NCBI GenBank assembly: GCA_046302855.1
Contig: JBKCHH010000002.1
Span: 1 to 17,351 of the forward strand
Length of the DNA stretch: 17,351 nucleotides
Reading direction: 5' to 3'
From: JBKCHH01 sp046302855
GTDB lineage: Bacteria; Pseudomonadota; Alphaproteobacteria; Rickettsiales; UBA8987
The first letter of the stretch is position 1. Every line of letters begins with the position of its first letter. Under the pieces are notes generated by a model. The model made no database searches. It had not been told where the DNA came from and worked only from the letters and a program-made list of their open reading frames with translations. A program made the translations under genes and the position numbers. Shown piece after piece: positions 7,235-14,607 of this stretch.

Positions 7235-7651
7235 ATGGCAAGTTCAATTGAGAAAAAATGTATTGAAAAGGGCTTAAAGATGACGGACCAAAGGCGAATT
7301 ATTGCCAAGGTAATAGCTTCGGCTGAAGATCACCCAAATGTTGAGCAGGTGTATGATAGGGCGGTGAAGATAGATAAAAACATTAGCATTCCAACGGTTT
7401 ATCGCACCGTAAAACTTTTAGAAGAACATGGCATTATAGAAAAGCATGATTTTGGTGATGGCAAGGCAAGGTATGAAGAAAGCGGGCATGAGCATCACGA
7501 CCATATGGTAAATATTAGAACTGGCGAAATTATAGAATTTGTAAATGATGAGATTGAAAAACTGCAAGCAAAAATCGCCTCTCAGCACGGCTACAAACTA
7601 GTTGGGCATAAGCTAGAGCTTTATGTGGTGCCAAAGGGCGTGCTGGATTAG
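7235..7651 (+). CDS. fur: Fur-family metal regulator, alphaproteobacterial type
   Basis: This 138-residue protein has the Fur layout: a winged-helix DNA-binding half (GLKMTDQRRII, then IPTVYRTVKLLEEHGII at about 50-68) and a C-terminal metal and dimer domain beginning HEHHDHMVN. Fur proteins repress iron uptake genes when bound to Fe(II); related Mur proteins respond to manganese. His in AEDHPNVEQVY and the HHDH cluster are the expected metal ligands. The structural-zinc CxxC after HHDH of E. coli Fur is replaced by RTGE, as in rhizobial Fur/Mur, so this is the cysteine-free alphaproteobacterial type. Whether it senses Fe or Mn is open. A TATAAC (7222-7227) lies very close to the ATG, so the mRNA might have a very short leader. 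It is divergent from waaA. Confidence 0.9.
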   Translation: MASSIEKKCIEKGLKMTDQRRIIAKVIASAEDHPNVEQVYDRAVKIDKNISIPTVYRTVKLLEEHGIIEKHDFGDGKARYEESGHEHHDHMVNIRTGEIIEFVNDEIEKLQAKIASQHGYKLVGHKLELYVVPKGVLD

Positions 7652-7674
7652 GGGTTTTTAACTAAAAATGGATT

Positions 7675-7818
7675 GTCATTGCGAGGAGTCTCGCTGAAGC
7701 GATAGCGGAAGCGGACGACGCGGCAATCTACAAAATGGCTTTTCTTGCAAAAAAACACCTTAAATCCAAGCTCTGTCTTGTTTATGGATTGCTTCTTCGC
7801 TTCGCTCCTCGCAATGAC
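7675..7818. repeat. Dispersed inverted repeat, copy 1 (144 bp)
   Basis: The element is bounded by perfect 14-bp inverted arms, GTCATTGCGAGGAG (7675-7688) and CTCCTCGCAATGAC (7805-7818). The inner region shares GGCAATCTAC and TTATGGATTGCTTC arms and a TTTTCTTGCAA segment with copy 2 at 14442. It sits in the 255-base gap between fur and kdsA, which otherwise holds nothing recognisable. In one frame of the complement it encodes VIARSEAKKQS, a string found in many spurious Rickettsiales proteins. It has no transposase, so it is a non-autonomous or structural repeat. It could fold into a long hairpin in the mRNA and serve as a transcription end for fur. Confidence 0.85.
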
Positions 7819-7906
7819 GCTATTTTTAATAAACACTTCCCCAAAAACTTTCTAGCTTGCCTCTTTTTAAAAATCTTGCTAAAGAGCCTTTCAACTTGAA
7901 AACACC

Positions 7907-8728
7907 ATGAAAACGGTAAAGCTAAATAATCTACAAATTGGTAATCACCTGCCCTTTACCCTAATTGCTGGGCCTTGCCAGATGGAAAGTAGAGACCACG
8001 CCATTATGATGGCGGAAAATTTAAAAAAAATCGCTGAGAAGTTAAAAATAGGGCTTATCTATAAAACCTCTTTTGATAAGGCAAATAGAACCTCGCTAAA
8101 GGGCAAAAGGGGCATAGGTTTAACCAAGTCTATCGCCATTTTTCAAGAGATAAAAAAGCAGTTTAACCTACCAACCTTAACAGATGTCCATACGGAAGAA
8201 CAGTGCCAAATTATGGGGGAGGTGGTGGATGTGTTGCAAATTCCCGCTTTTTTGTGCAGACAAACAGATTTGCTAATTGCAGCGGCTCAAACCGGCAAGA
8301 TAGTAAACATAAAAAAAGGGCAGTTCTTAGCCCCTTGGGATATGAAAAATGTTGCCGAAAAAGTGGCAGAAAGTGGCAATGAAAATATTTTGCTAACCGA
8401 AAGGGGCGTTTCTTTTGGCTATAATACTTTGGTGGTGGATATGAGGGCTTTAAAAATAATGGCTGATTCTACTAAATATCCAGTAATTTTTGATGCTACC
8501 CACGCGGTGCAACAACCAGGTGGTATGGGTGGCTCTAGCGGTGGGCAGAGGGAATTTGTAGAAACTCTAGCCAGAAGTGCTATATCTGTAGGAATAGCTG
8601 GCGTGTTTATGGAAACTCATAATGATCCAGACAATGCCCCAAGTGATGGACCCTGCATGGTAAAATTAAACAGTCTAGAAGAACTCTTGAAGAAACTGCA
8701 AGAGTTTGATAGAATTGCAAAAAACTAA
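7907..8728 (+). CDS. kdsA: Kdo-8-phosphate synthase, metal-dependent class
   Basis: This 273-residue protein condenses arabinose-5-phosphate with phosphoenolpyruvate to Kdo-8-phosphate in the cytoplasm, the first committed step toward Kdo. Conserved segments include IAGPCQMESRD (20-30), LTDVHTEEQ, FLCRQTDLL, NIKKGQFLAPWDM and FDATHAVQQPGG. Cys24, His199, Glu236 and Asp247 fall at the spacing of the four metal ligands of the Aquifex-type enzyme; the metal-independent E. coli class has Asn at the cysteine position. It is therefore the metal-dependent class, by residue comparison. ATG 7907 fits the family's usual start and has no strong ribosome binding site. hemA begins inside its last codons, so kdsA, hemA and hemE probably share a message. 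The product feeds waaA, 5870-7162. Confidence 0.96.
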   Translation: MKTVKLNNLQIGNHLPFTLIAGPCQMESRDHAIMMAENLKKIAEKLKIGLIYKTSFDKANRTSLKGKRGIGLTKSIAIFQEIKKQFNLPTLTDVHTEEQCQIMGEVVDVLQIPAFLCRQTDLLIAAAQTGKIVNIKKGQFLAPWDMKNVAEKVAESGNENILLTERGVSFGYNTLVVDMRALKIMADSTKYPVIFDATHAVQQPGGMGGSSGGQREFVETLARSAISVGIAGVFMETHNDPDNAPSDGPCMVKLNSLEELLKKLQEFDRIAKN

Positions 8729-9953
8729 AATACCTGTGCCACAGTTCTTTGAAAATTTTTTTAAAGATAGGTTAGCTGAATTAAAGCAACAGGGTAATTA
8801 TCGCGAATTTCAAACCATAAAAAGAATTGTTGGCAGGTTTCCAAAAGCCCACTCTCACACGCTAAACAAGGAAATAATTATTTGCTGTAGTAATGATTAT
8901 TTGGGGCTAGGGCAGAACAAAAAAATTCTAAATGCTATAAAAGAGTCTTTGTTCAAAATGGGGGCAGGGGCGGGTGGCACCAGAAATATTTCTGGCTCAT
9001 CTGAAGCAATTTTTAAGCTAGAAGAAACCTTAAATAGGCTACATAATAAGCCTGCATCGTTAGTTTTTTCCTCTGGCTTTGTGGCAAATGCCACAACCCT
9101 TTCCACCCTTGGCAAAAATATTCCGCAGGTAGTTTTGTTTTCAGATGAAAAAAATCACGCCTCTATAATTGAAGGGATTAAAAATAGCGGGGCAGAAAAG
9201 GTTATTTTTAAACATAATAACATCAATGATTTAGAGGAAAAATTAAAACTCTTTCCCCTCTCACAACCAAAAATTATCATTTTTGAAGCCATCTATTCAA
9301 TGGATGGCGATTTTAGCAAGGTTAAAGAAATAGCCTCGCTTGCAAAAAAATATCATGCGCTCACCTTTTTAGATGAGGTTCATTCGGTTGGTTTGTATGG
9401 CAAAAGGGGTGGTGGATATGCTCAAGAATTAGGATTAGAAGATAGTATTGATATAATTCAAGGCACATTCGGCAAGGCATTTGGTGGGGTAGGGGGCTAT
9501 ATTTCCGCCAGTAAAGAAATTGTTGATTTTGTAAGGAGCTTTGCCTCTGGCTTTATTTTTACCACTGCCCTTCCACCGCACATTTGCTCAGGAGCATTAA
9601 AGGCAGTTGAATATGTTATGGAAAATTCTTGGGAGAGGGATTTGCTACACAAAAAAGTAGTAAAACTAAAAAAACTGCTTCACAAAAATAATCTGCCCCT
9701 GCTTGCTTCCAGCGAAGGGCATATTATGCCCCTAATGGTGGGGGATGCAAAAAAAACGCGTGAAATTAGCAATAGATTACTAGAAGATTATGGCATTTAT
9801 TTGCAACCAATAAACTATCCAACCGTGCCAAAGGGTTTGGAGCGATTAAGGCTAACCATTACCCCCCTTCATTCAGATGAAATGTTAAAACATATAGTAG
9901 TTGCATTAAGGGAAGTTTTTCAAAAGTATAATCTAATTGAAAATGCAGCATAA
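8715..9953 (+). CDS. hemA: 5-aminolevulinate synthase
   Basis: This PLP enzyme condenses glycine and succinyl-CoA to 5-aminolevulinate, the C4 haem route confined to alphaproteobacteria among bacteria. It is about 412 residues, usual for the family. Signature segments are CSNDYLGLGQ, GTRNISGSS, the glycine-rich FSSGFVANAT, FLDEVHSVGLYG (Asp and His around the cofactor) and IIQGTFGKAFGG, where the lysine forms the Schiff base. The N-terminal FFKDRLAELKQQGNYR block is also typical. The start is uncertain. TTG 8715 has AAGAG about 10 bases upstream and overlaps kdsA by 14 bases; TTG 8706 is too close to that site; GTG 8736 would avoid the overlap and still keep the family core. Related acyltransferases (glycine C-acetyltransferase, BioF) share the fold, but hemE directly downstream supports ALAS. 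Confidence 0.95.
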   Translation: MQKTKIPVPQFFENFFKDRLAELKQQGNYREFQTIKRIVGRFPKAHSHTLNKEIIICCSNDYLGLGQNKKILNAIKESLFKMGAGAGGTRNISGSSEAIFKLEETLNRLHNKPASLVFSSGFVANATTLSTLGKNIPQVVLFSDEKNHASIIEGIKNSGAEKVIFKHNNINDLEEKLKLFPLSQPKIIIFEAIYSMDGDFSKVKEIASLAKKYHALTFLDEVHSVGLYGKRGGGYAQELGLEDSIDIIQGTFGKAFGGVGGYISASKEIVDFVRSFASGFIFTTALPPHICSGALKAVEYVMENSWERDLLHKKVVKLKKLLHKNNLPLLASSEGHIMPLMVGDAKKTREISNRLLEDYGIYLQPINYPTVPKGLERLRLTITPLHSDEMLKHIVVALREVFQKYNLIENAA

Positions 9954-10953
9954 ATTTTTAGATGTAATAGATGGTAAGTTATCCAAAACCCCGCCCATTT
10001 GGTTAATGAGGCAGGCGGGTAGGTATTTGCCAGAATATCAAAAACTTCGCCAACAAGAGCCAAATTTTCTAAAATTCTGCCTTAATGAAAAGCTAGTGGT
10101 AGAGGCAACAATGCAGCCAATTAAAAGGTTTAATTTTGATGCTGCCATTATTTTTTCAGACATTCTAACCATCCCCCACATTCTAGGTTTAGAAGTAGAA
10201 TTTGTTGAAAATATAGGTCCAAAAATTCATTTTGATGGTGATATAAAAAAAATTAATAAGGAGCCAGATTTTGCCTTGCTTCAACCCCTTTTTTCCGCAC
10301 TGCACAAGGTGCGGGCTTTACTGCCAAAGGAAAAGGCTTTGATTGGCTTTGCAGGCTCACCCTTTACAATAGCTTGCTATATATTAGGTGGCAGGAAAAA
10401 AGATTTTCAAGATGTAAAAAAATTTGCCCTTACTAACAAAAAAGAATTTACCTATATTATAGATTTATTAAGCAGGGCAATTACAGAACTAATTTTACTA
10501 CAAGCCAAAAATGGGGCGGATGTTTTAATGCTGTTTGATAGCTGGGCGGGGGTTTTATCAGAAGATTTGTATAGGGAATTTGTAATAAAACCGCATATAG
10601 AAATAGTTAAGAATTTACGAGAAAAAGCAGATAAAAAAATTATATGCTTTCCTAAAAATTCAGGCTTTTTTCTGGAAGAATTTGTTAATAAGGTTCAGCC
10701 AGATGTGGTGGCGGTGGATTTTAATTTTCCAATTAAGAATGCTTTTAAAACAATACCCACACACATTACAATACAGGGAAATCTCGATCCAACCATTCTA
10801 GCCTTTGCATCCAAAACAGAAATAAAAAAACAGGTGGAAAATATTTTACAAGCATCAAAGGGTAGAAAATTTATTTTCAATCTGGGGCATGGTATTTTGC
10901 CAGAAACACCTATAGAAAATGTAGAGTATTTGTTAGAGTTGGTAAGGGGCTAG
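9943..10953 (+). CDS. hemE: Uroporphyrinogen decarboxylase
   Basis: This cytosolic enzyme removes four acetate carboxyls from uroporphyrinogen III to give coproporphyrinogen III in haem synthesis. The 336-residue length is normal. WLMRQAGRYLPEY near the N-terminus gives the substrate-binding arginines, IIFSDILTIPHILG the catalytic aspartate, SPFTIACYILGG the conserved tyrosine, MLFDSWAG the serine segment and FNLGHGILPETP the conserved histidine. ATG 9943 is chosen over TTG 9937 because it is the stronger codon; it overlaps the end of hemA by 11 bases, so translation is probably coupled. The gene ends 12 bases before the convergent ilvH, with no clear terminator between them. Confidence 0.97.
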   Translation: MQHKFLDVIDGKLSKTPPIWLMRQAGRYLPEYQKLRQQEPNFLKFCLNEKLVVEATMQPIKRFNFDAAIIFSDILTIPHILGLEVEFVENIGPKIHFDGDIKKINKEPDFALLQPLFSALHKVRALLPKEKALIGFAGSPFTIACYILGGRKKDFQDVKKFALTNKKEFTYIIDLLSRAITELILLQAKNGADVLMLFDSWAGVLSEDLYREFVIKPHIEIVKNLREKADKKIICFPKNSGFFLEEFVNKVQPDVVAVDFNFPIKNAFKTIPTHITIQGNLDPTILAFASKTEIKKQVENILQASKGRKFIFNLGHGILPETPIENVEYLLELVRG

Positions 10954-10965
10954 CCAATTTTAAAC

Positions 10966-11481
10966 CTACAAAATATCTTCCCCACTGGCAATGGCGGTAA
11001 CCCCACCCCTAGCCATTTCTAGAATTTTTAGTTTTTTATTGGCTCTAATTTCTTTTAGGAACTCATCAATTTTTGTGGGGTTTTCGCATATTTCAAAAAT
11101 ATGAATATCATCAACCTTATCTACTAGTTTCGCCCCAAAACTCTTTGCTAGCTTTAGAGTTTTTTCAGCCAGTTCTTGTTTATAAGAAATTTTTACAAGG
11201 CTAACTTCCCTTTCTAAATGTTTTTTAGCAGAGGTAAGGTCTAAAACCCTGTGAACCGGCACTAGCCTTTCTAGCAAGGTTATAATTTGCCCAATAGCCT
11301 TTAGGCTGGCATTGGTAACAATAGTAATGCGGGAAAGATTTTTTTGAATATCTACCTCCCCCACCGTTAAACTTTCTACATTATAGCCACGGCTTGTAAA
11401 AACGCCAAGCACTCTAGATAAAACGCCAGATTCGTTATCCACCAATACAGAAATAGTGTGCCTATTTTTAGTTTCAGACAT
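10966..11481 (-). CDS. ilvH: Acetolactate synthase small (regulatory) subunit
   Basis: This 171-residue protein is full length for IlvH/IlvN, the regulatory subunit that activates acetolactate synthase and confers valine feedback. An ACT domain occupies about residues 8-80 (TISVLVDNESGVLSRVLGVFTSRGYNVESL, a hallmark N-terminus). A second ferredoxin-like half follows with VSLVKIS and a C-terminal EMARGGVTAIASG. The catalytic subunit gene ilvB usually lies directly upstream but is not in the window; a VirB2-type pilin gene is there instead, 68 bases away. Branched-chain amino-acid synthesis is missing from most described Rickettsiales, so the gene marks a less reduced genome. Start ATG 11481 is well supported by the family's N-terminus. 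It converges on hemE. Confidence 0.93.
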   Translation of the reverse strand: MSETKNRHTISVLVDNESGVLSRVLGVFTSRGYNVESLTVGEVDIQKNLSRITIVTNASLKAIGQIITLLERLVPVHRVLDLTSAKKHLEREVSLVKISYKQELAEKTLKLAKSFGAKLVDKVDDIHIFEICENPTKIDEFLKEIRANKKLKILEMARGGVTAIASGEDIL

Positions 11482-11549
11482 GATTTAAATAATTTTTAAT
11501 TCTATTTAAACCTTACTGAATATAGTTTCAATTTATTTAATTATGCAAA

Positions 11550-11885
11550 TTATTTGCACAAATCTTGCACATGTGTTTTGGCATTAGCATCATTGGTAAA
11601 GCTAACGATAGTATTTATTAAGGGGAAAAAACCAAAAATAATAAATATGCCAAGTGAACCTACCAAAACAGTTACCCAGTCTAGCTTGCCGATAAAGGCC
11701 TTCGCCCCTAAAAATACTATCCCAATGGTGGCAATGGCTTTGGCTATAGGGCTGCTTACTGCTCTGGCAATGGCACAGGCTAAATCACCCACATCGCCAA
11801 ATGGATAGGCTGAGGCAGAGTAAGAAAGCAAGGGAAATAATAAAATTAGTAGCCCAAAACCTATAATTGTGTTCTTGTTTTTCAT
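11550..11885 (-). CDS. virB2: VirB2/TrbC-type T4SS pilin
   Basis: From ATG 11885 this is a 111-residue protein, with AAGGT about 11 bases upstream; a TTG two codons earlier is less likely. It has a signal peptide ending near SYSASA, then a short mature protein with two hydrophobic helices, ARAVSSPIAKAIATIGIVFLGA and WVTVLVGSLGIFIIFGFFPLI, separated by the short polar FIGKLD loop. That layout (long cleaved leader, small product, two membrane helices, LACAIARAV start) is the TrbC/VirB2 family, which forms the pilus or exporter channel component of type IV secretion systems. No other vir gene is near. Isolated virB2 copies occur in Rickettsiales rvh systems. It sits between ribD (24 bases upstream) and ilvH, so it is likely read from the same transcript. 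Function by family; export partner unknown. Confidence 0.8.
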   Translation of the reverse strand: MKNKNTIIGFGLLILLFPLLSYSASAYPFGDVGDLACAIARAVSSPIAKAIATIGIVFLGAKAFIGKLDWVTVLVGSLGIFIIFGFFPLINTIVSFTNDANAKTHVQDLCK

Positions 11886-11909
11886 AAGCAAATGATACCT
11901 TAATAAGGT

Positions 11910-12884
11910 TTATTTTTGGTTAAAAACCTCTACCACATCTTCTTGTAGAATAAAGTGAGTTTTTTTAGTGAAATTAAATGTTTGTTCAATTTTTTTGAAG
12001 TCTAAATCCCCCACAAAGCTAAGCCCATCATTGCCCATAATTTTATTTGCCCTAATTAGAATTAGCTCATCTATAAGATTTTCTTTTAGCAGGCTGGTTA
12101 TAAGCCCACCCCCACCTTCTACCAAAAGCCTTAAATGATTAATAGATTTTAGCAGTTCTTTTAATGGTTTTTTCCCATCTAGAATAGTAAAGCCTTCCCT
12201 TGCCTGTTTTAAACTTTTAGAGATTACGAATTTTTTGGGCGAAAACTGCTCTAAGCCCTCTAGGCGGCAGGTAAGCTCTGGATTATCTTTTCTATAGGTT
12301 TCGCCACCTATTAAAATAGCGTTATTTTGGGATCGGAGCTTGTGGGCGTAGTTTCTTGCCAGCTCACCACTTATCCATTTAGAATCACCATTTTTGGTAG
12401 CAATTTTGCCATCTAAAGAAACAGCAACTTTTACCGTAACAAAGGGCAGGCCTGTTTCTATGAATTTAAAGAAATCATTATGGAGTTCTTCTGCCTGATT
12501 TTTTAAAACGCCACTTGTAACCTTAACCCCTGCCTTTTCTAGCTCCTTTACGCCGGAAACTAGCGGGTTTTTATCATCAACCCCAATTACTACTTCTTTT
12601 ATTCCAGCCTCTATAATTGCCTTAACGCAAGGGGGGGTTTTGCCATAGTGGGAGCAAGGTTCTAGCGTTGAATAAAGGGTTGCACCTGTATTGCTGGTTG
12701 CCCTGTTCAAGGCAATGGTTTCCGCATGGGGCGTGCCACCAAAGCCAGTGTGAGCGGTGGCAAGAATTTTCCCATCCCGCACAATTACAGAGCCGACACT
12801 TGGATTATTGCCGGTTTGCCCCTTGGCATTTTTCGCCAACTGAATGGCTATCTGCATAAATTTTTCGTGCATGTTTTTGTTCAT
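11910..12884 (-). CDS. ribD: Bifunctional riboflavin deaminase-reductase
   Basis: This 324-residue protein is somewhat shorter than E. coli RibD (367). The N-terminal cytidine-deaminase-like domain shows THAETIAL-like zinc chemistry, with His53-Ala-Glu55 and the cysteines of STLEPCSHYGKTPPC (Cys77 and Cys86). The C-terminal half is the reductase, with TVKVAVSLDGKIA, SKWISG, AILIGGETYRKDNPELT and LLVEGGGGLITSLL. Together they deaminate and reduce the pyrimidine intermediate of riboflavin synthesis. The start is ATG 12884, only 2 bases after the upstream ankyrin gene's stop; a G-rich stretch (GGGGGG) inside the end of that gene may act as its ribosome binding site, an unusual pairing. The C-terminus ends shortly after the last strand, so the shortening seems to be in loops rather than a truncation. 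Confidence 0.93.
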   Translation of the reverse strand: MNKNMHEKFMQIAIQLAKNAKGQTGNNPSVGSVIVRDGKILATAHTGFGGTPHAETIALNRATSNTGATLYSTLEPCSHYGKTPPCVKAIIEAGIKEVVIGVDDKNPLVSGVKELEKAGVKVTSGVLKNQAEELHNDFFKFIETGLPFVTVKVAVSLDGKIATKNGDSKWISGELARNYAHKLRSQNNAILIGGETYRKDNPELTCRLEGLEQFSPKKFVISKSLKQAREGFTILDGKKPLKELLKSINHLRLLVEGGGGLITSLLKENLIDELILIRANKIMGNDGLSFVGDLDFKKIEQTFNFTKKTHFILQEDVVEVFNQK

Positions 12885-12886
12885 TT

Positions 12887-13966
12887 CTAATAGTTATCCC
12901 CCCTTTTTGGTAGAGGAATGCCACTTTTTATAGGATATTCTGGTTGTTCAGAAAAAAAGCCCCTGCCTACTAGCTCTTGTTTTTTGTAGAAATCTTTTGA
13001 GAGAAGATTTTTTTCTGCCATGTCTAGCAGGTTAGCTACGCTATTATTCAAGTTGCTAACCGCTAAATCTTTTGCACTGGCACCATTTCTATCTAGCGCA
13101 AAGGGGTCAGCATTTTTTTGTAGCAAAATATTTGCCAAATCATAAGGGCCAAAGGCAGAAACTAGATGCAAGATATTCACCCCATTTTTATTTCTGGTGT
13201 GAATATTAGCCCCATAATTAATAAGGTGTTGAACCATATTCCAGTTTTTATTCATGCCAGCCAGCAACATTGGCGTATTGCCATCTGTATCTATGGCGTT
13301 AATATAGGTATAGCGTGAAAGCAAAGTATCTACCATCTGGTAATTATTAGCAAGGCCAGCTAAATGAATGGCGGTTTGAAGCCTTGAATTCATTAGGTTT
13401 ACATTAGCCCCACGCAAAATTAACAGGGTAGCAATATCATTTTTATTGGTAGCAACCGCACTCATTAAGGGAGTATTACCAAATTTATTGCGGATATCAA
13501 CCTTCACCCCCCTATCTAAAAGGGCTATAACGCCATTATAGGAGCCCTGCCTTATGGCATCAAACATATAGCGGTTTAAAATATCTGCACTTACTGATTT
13601 TGGCAGGTGCTGATTTTCACCATCATAAAACCTAGCGGTAATGGGGAAGGCTGGAAGGTAAGTATTTTGTGGCTCAAACAACTCTTTTCTGGCATTTAAC
13701 TGTTCTTTTAAATTCTTATCAATAATTTTGCGAAGGGCGTTTCTGTTATAGAACTTTTTATCGTAAGTAATTGACTCACTTTCCTCAAATTTTTCTTCCT
13801 CTAGTTCTGCAGAGGATTTTTCATACTCTTGTTTATATTCCGCCTTTGTTTTGGTTATTAGCTCTTTGAAATCTTTATCTACTACTGGTTTTTCGATTGG
13901 TAAATCGGCATAGAGATTCCACGCACTAAGAATAATAACAATAGATAGTAGGGATTTTCTTTTCAT
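12887..13966 (-). CDS. Exported ankyrin-repeat protein
   Basis: From ATG 13966, preceded by GGTGGG, this is 359 residues with a signal peptide (KRKSLLSIVIILSAWNLYA, cut about residue 20). The frame extends upstream to 14023 and overlaps the PTPS-like gene, but that extension lacks support. Residues 21-130 are charged and probably coiled or disordered (EYKQEYEKSSAELEEEKFEE). Residues 131-318 hold about five or six ankyrin repeats, best seen as FGNTPLMSAVATNKNDIATLLILRG, DGNTPMLLAGMNKNWNM and NGVNILHLVSAFG. The C-terminal 40 residues are Lys- and Pro-rich. Ankyrin proteins of host-associated alphaproteobacteria are often effectors, but a Sec signal peptide implies periplasmic or outer-membrane placement. 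Function unknown. ribD starts 2 bases after its stop. Confidence 0.75.
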   Translation of the reverse strand: MKRKSLLSIVIILSAWNLYADLPIEKPVVDKDFKELITKTKAEYKQEYEKSSAELEEEKFEESESITYDKKFYNRNALRKIIDKNLKEQLNARKELFEPQNTYLPAFPITARFYDGENQHLPKSVSADILNRYMFDAIRQGSYNGVIALLDRGVKVDIRNKFGNTPLMSAVATNKNDIATLLILRGANVNLMNSRLQTAIHLAGLANNYQMVDTLLSRYTYINAIDTDGNTPMLLAGMNKNWNMVQHLINYGANIHTRNKNGVNILHLVSAFGPYDLANILLQKNADPFALDRNGASAKDLAVSNLNNSVANLLDMAEKNLLSKDFYKKQELVGRGFFSEQPEYPIKSGIPLPKRGDNY

Positions 13967-13991
13967 ACCCACCAAATATAGTATAAAAAAA

Positions 13992-14402
13992 CTAAATCTC
14001 CACAAAAACCAAATCATTATCATAAACCCTTATTCTTTTGCACAAAAGAGCGGGGAATAGTTTAGGAAAAACCTTATCTTTTAAATAGATAGCCATATTT
14101 TCTGAAGTGGGGTCGCCATCAAAATAAAACACCTTTTGCCCAGTGTAGGTATTTACAAAATCACCTAGTTTTTTATCTTTTTTATTAAGCAGAAGGTTAT
14201 GATCCCAATTTTTATTTACCCAGCCCTCAATACCAGTTTTTAGCTGATAGAAGTCTATTACTAAGCCATTTTTTTCTTCTCCTGTAAAACTAGCCTCAAT
14301 CTTATGCCTATAGCCGTGAACAAACTTGCAGTTTCCTTCAAAGCTCCTTAGCCTTTTTCCAGCTGAAAATTCAGTTATTATGTTTACGGATAATGGGGAC
14401 AT
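13992..14402 (-). CDS. PTPS/QueD-like protein with altered zinc site
   Basis: This 136-residue protein has the tunnelling fold of 6-pyruvoyl-tetrahydropterin synthase / 6-carboxytetrahydropterin synthase, seen in FSAGKRL, GNCKFVHGY, GLVIDFYQLK, NWDHNLLLN and NPTSE-like DPTSEN. QueD makes carboxytetrahydropterin for queuosine; PTPS-like proteins also serve in folate or pterin routes. The catalytic Cys25 and the Asp67-His68 pair are present. However, two of the three zinc histidines are not in place: FSA-x-H is FSAGK (Lys16) and HGH is HGY (Tyr31, with His33 two residues on). Either a divergent subfamily with shifted ligands or an inactive homologue. Start ATG 14402 is clear. Repeat copy 2 separates it from the Trm112-like gene. 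Confidence 0.65.
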   Translation of the reverse strand: MSPLSVNIITEFSAGKRLRSFEGNCKFVHGYRHKIEASFTGEEKNGLVIDFYQLKTGIEGWVNKNWDHNLLLNKKDKKLGDFVNTYTGQKVFYFDGDPTSENMAIYLKDKVFPKLFPALLCKRIRVYDNDLVFVEI

Positions 14403-14441
14403 GTTTTATATCAAGGCAGTGAGTATTAGTAAAAAAAAGGG

Positions 14442-14567
14442 GTCATTGCGAGGAGGCTGAAAGCCGACGTGGCAATCCACAACAAAGGTTTTTCTTGCAA
14501 CAAATATCTGAAACCCAAGCTCTATCTCGTTTATGGATTGCTTCGTCGCTTCGCTCCTCGCAATGAC
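14442..14567. repeat. Dispersed inverted repeat, copy 2 (126 bp)
   Basis: The same 14-bp arms as copy 1 bound it: GTCATTGCGAGGAG (14442-14455) and CTCCTCGCAATGAC (14554-14567). Interior GGCAATCCAC, TTTTTCTTGCAA, CCCAAGCTCTATCTCG and TTATGGATTGCTTC match copy 1 with small changes, and it is 18 bases shorter. It lies between the Trm112-like gene and the PTPS-like gene in an otherwise tight minus-strand series. A hairpin at this point could attenuate or process the transcript. It can be translated in the complement as VIARSEATKQS, which explains an apparent small gene at 14406-14618. Confidence 0.9.
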
Positions 14568-14607
14568 GAATTTTCCATTATTTCTTATATTTAGCATTTT
14601 TTTAGCA

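Noticed and set aside
7648..7836. Small minus-strand open frame containing VIARSEAKKQS
   Set aside because: It lies almost wholly in inverted-repeat copy 1, and the peptide is the translated repeat, not a conserved protein.
13967..14023. Longer ankyrin protein starting at 14023
   Set aside because: It would overlap the PTPS-like gene and bury the signal peptide. ATG 13966 has GGTGGG upstream and a clean leader.
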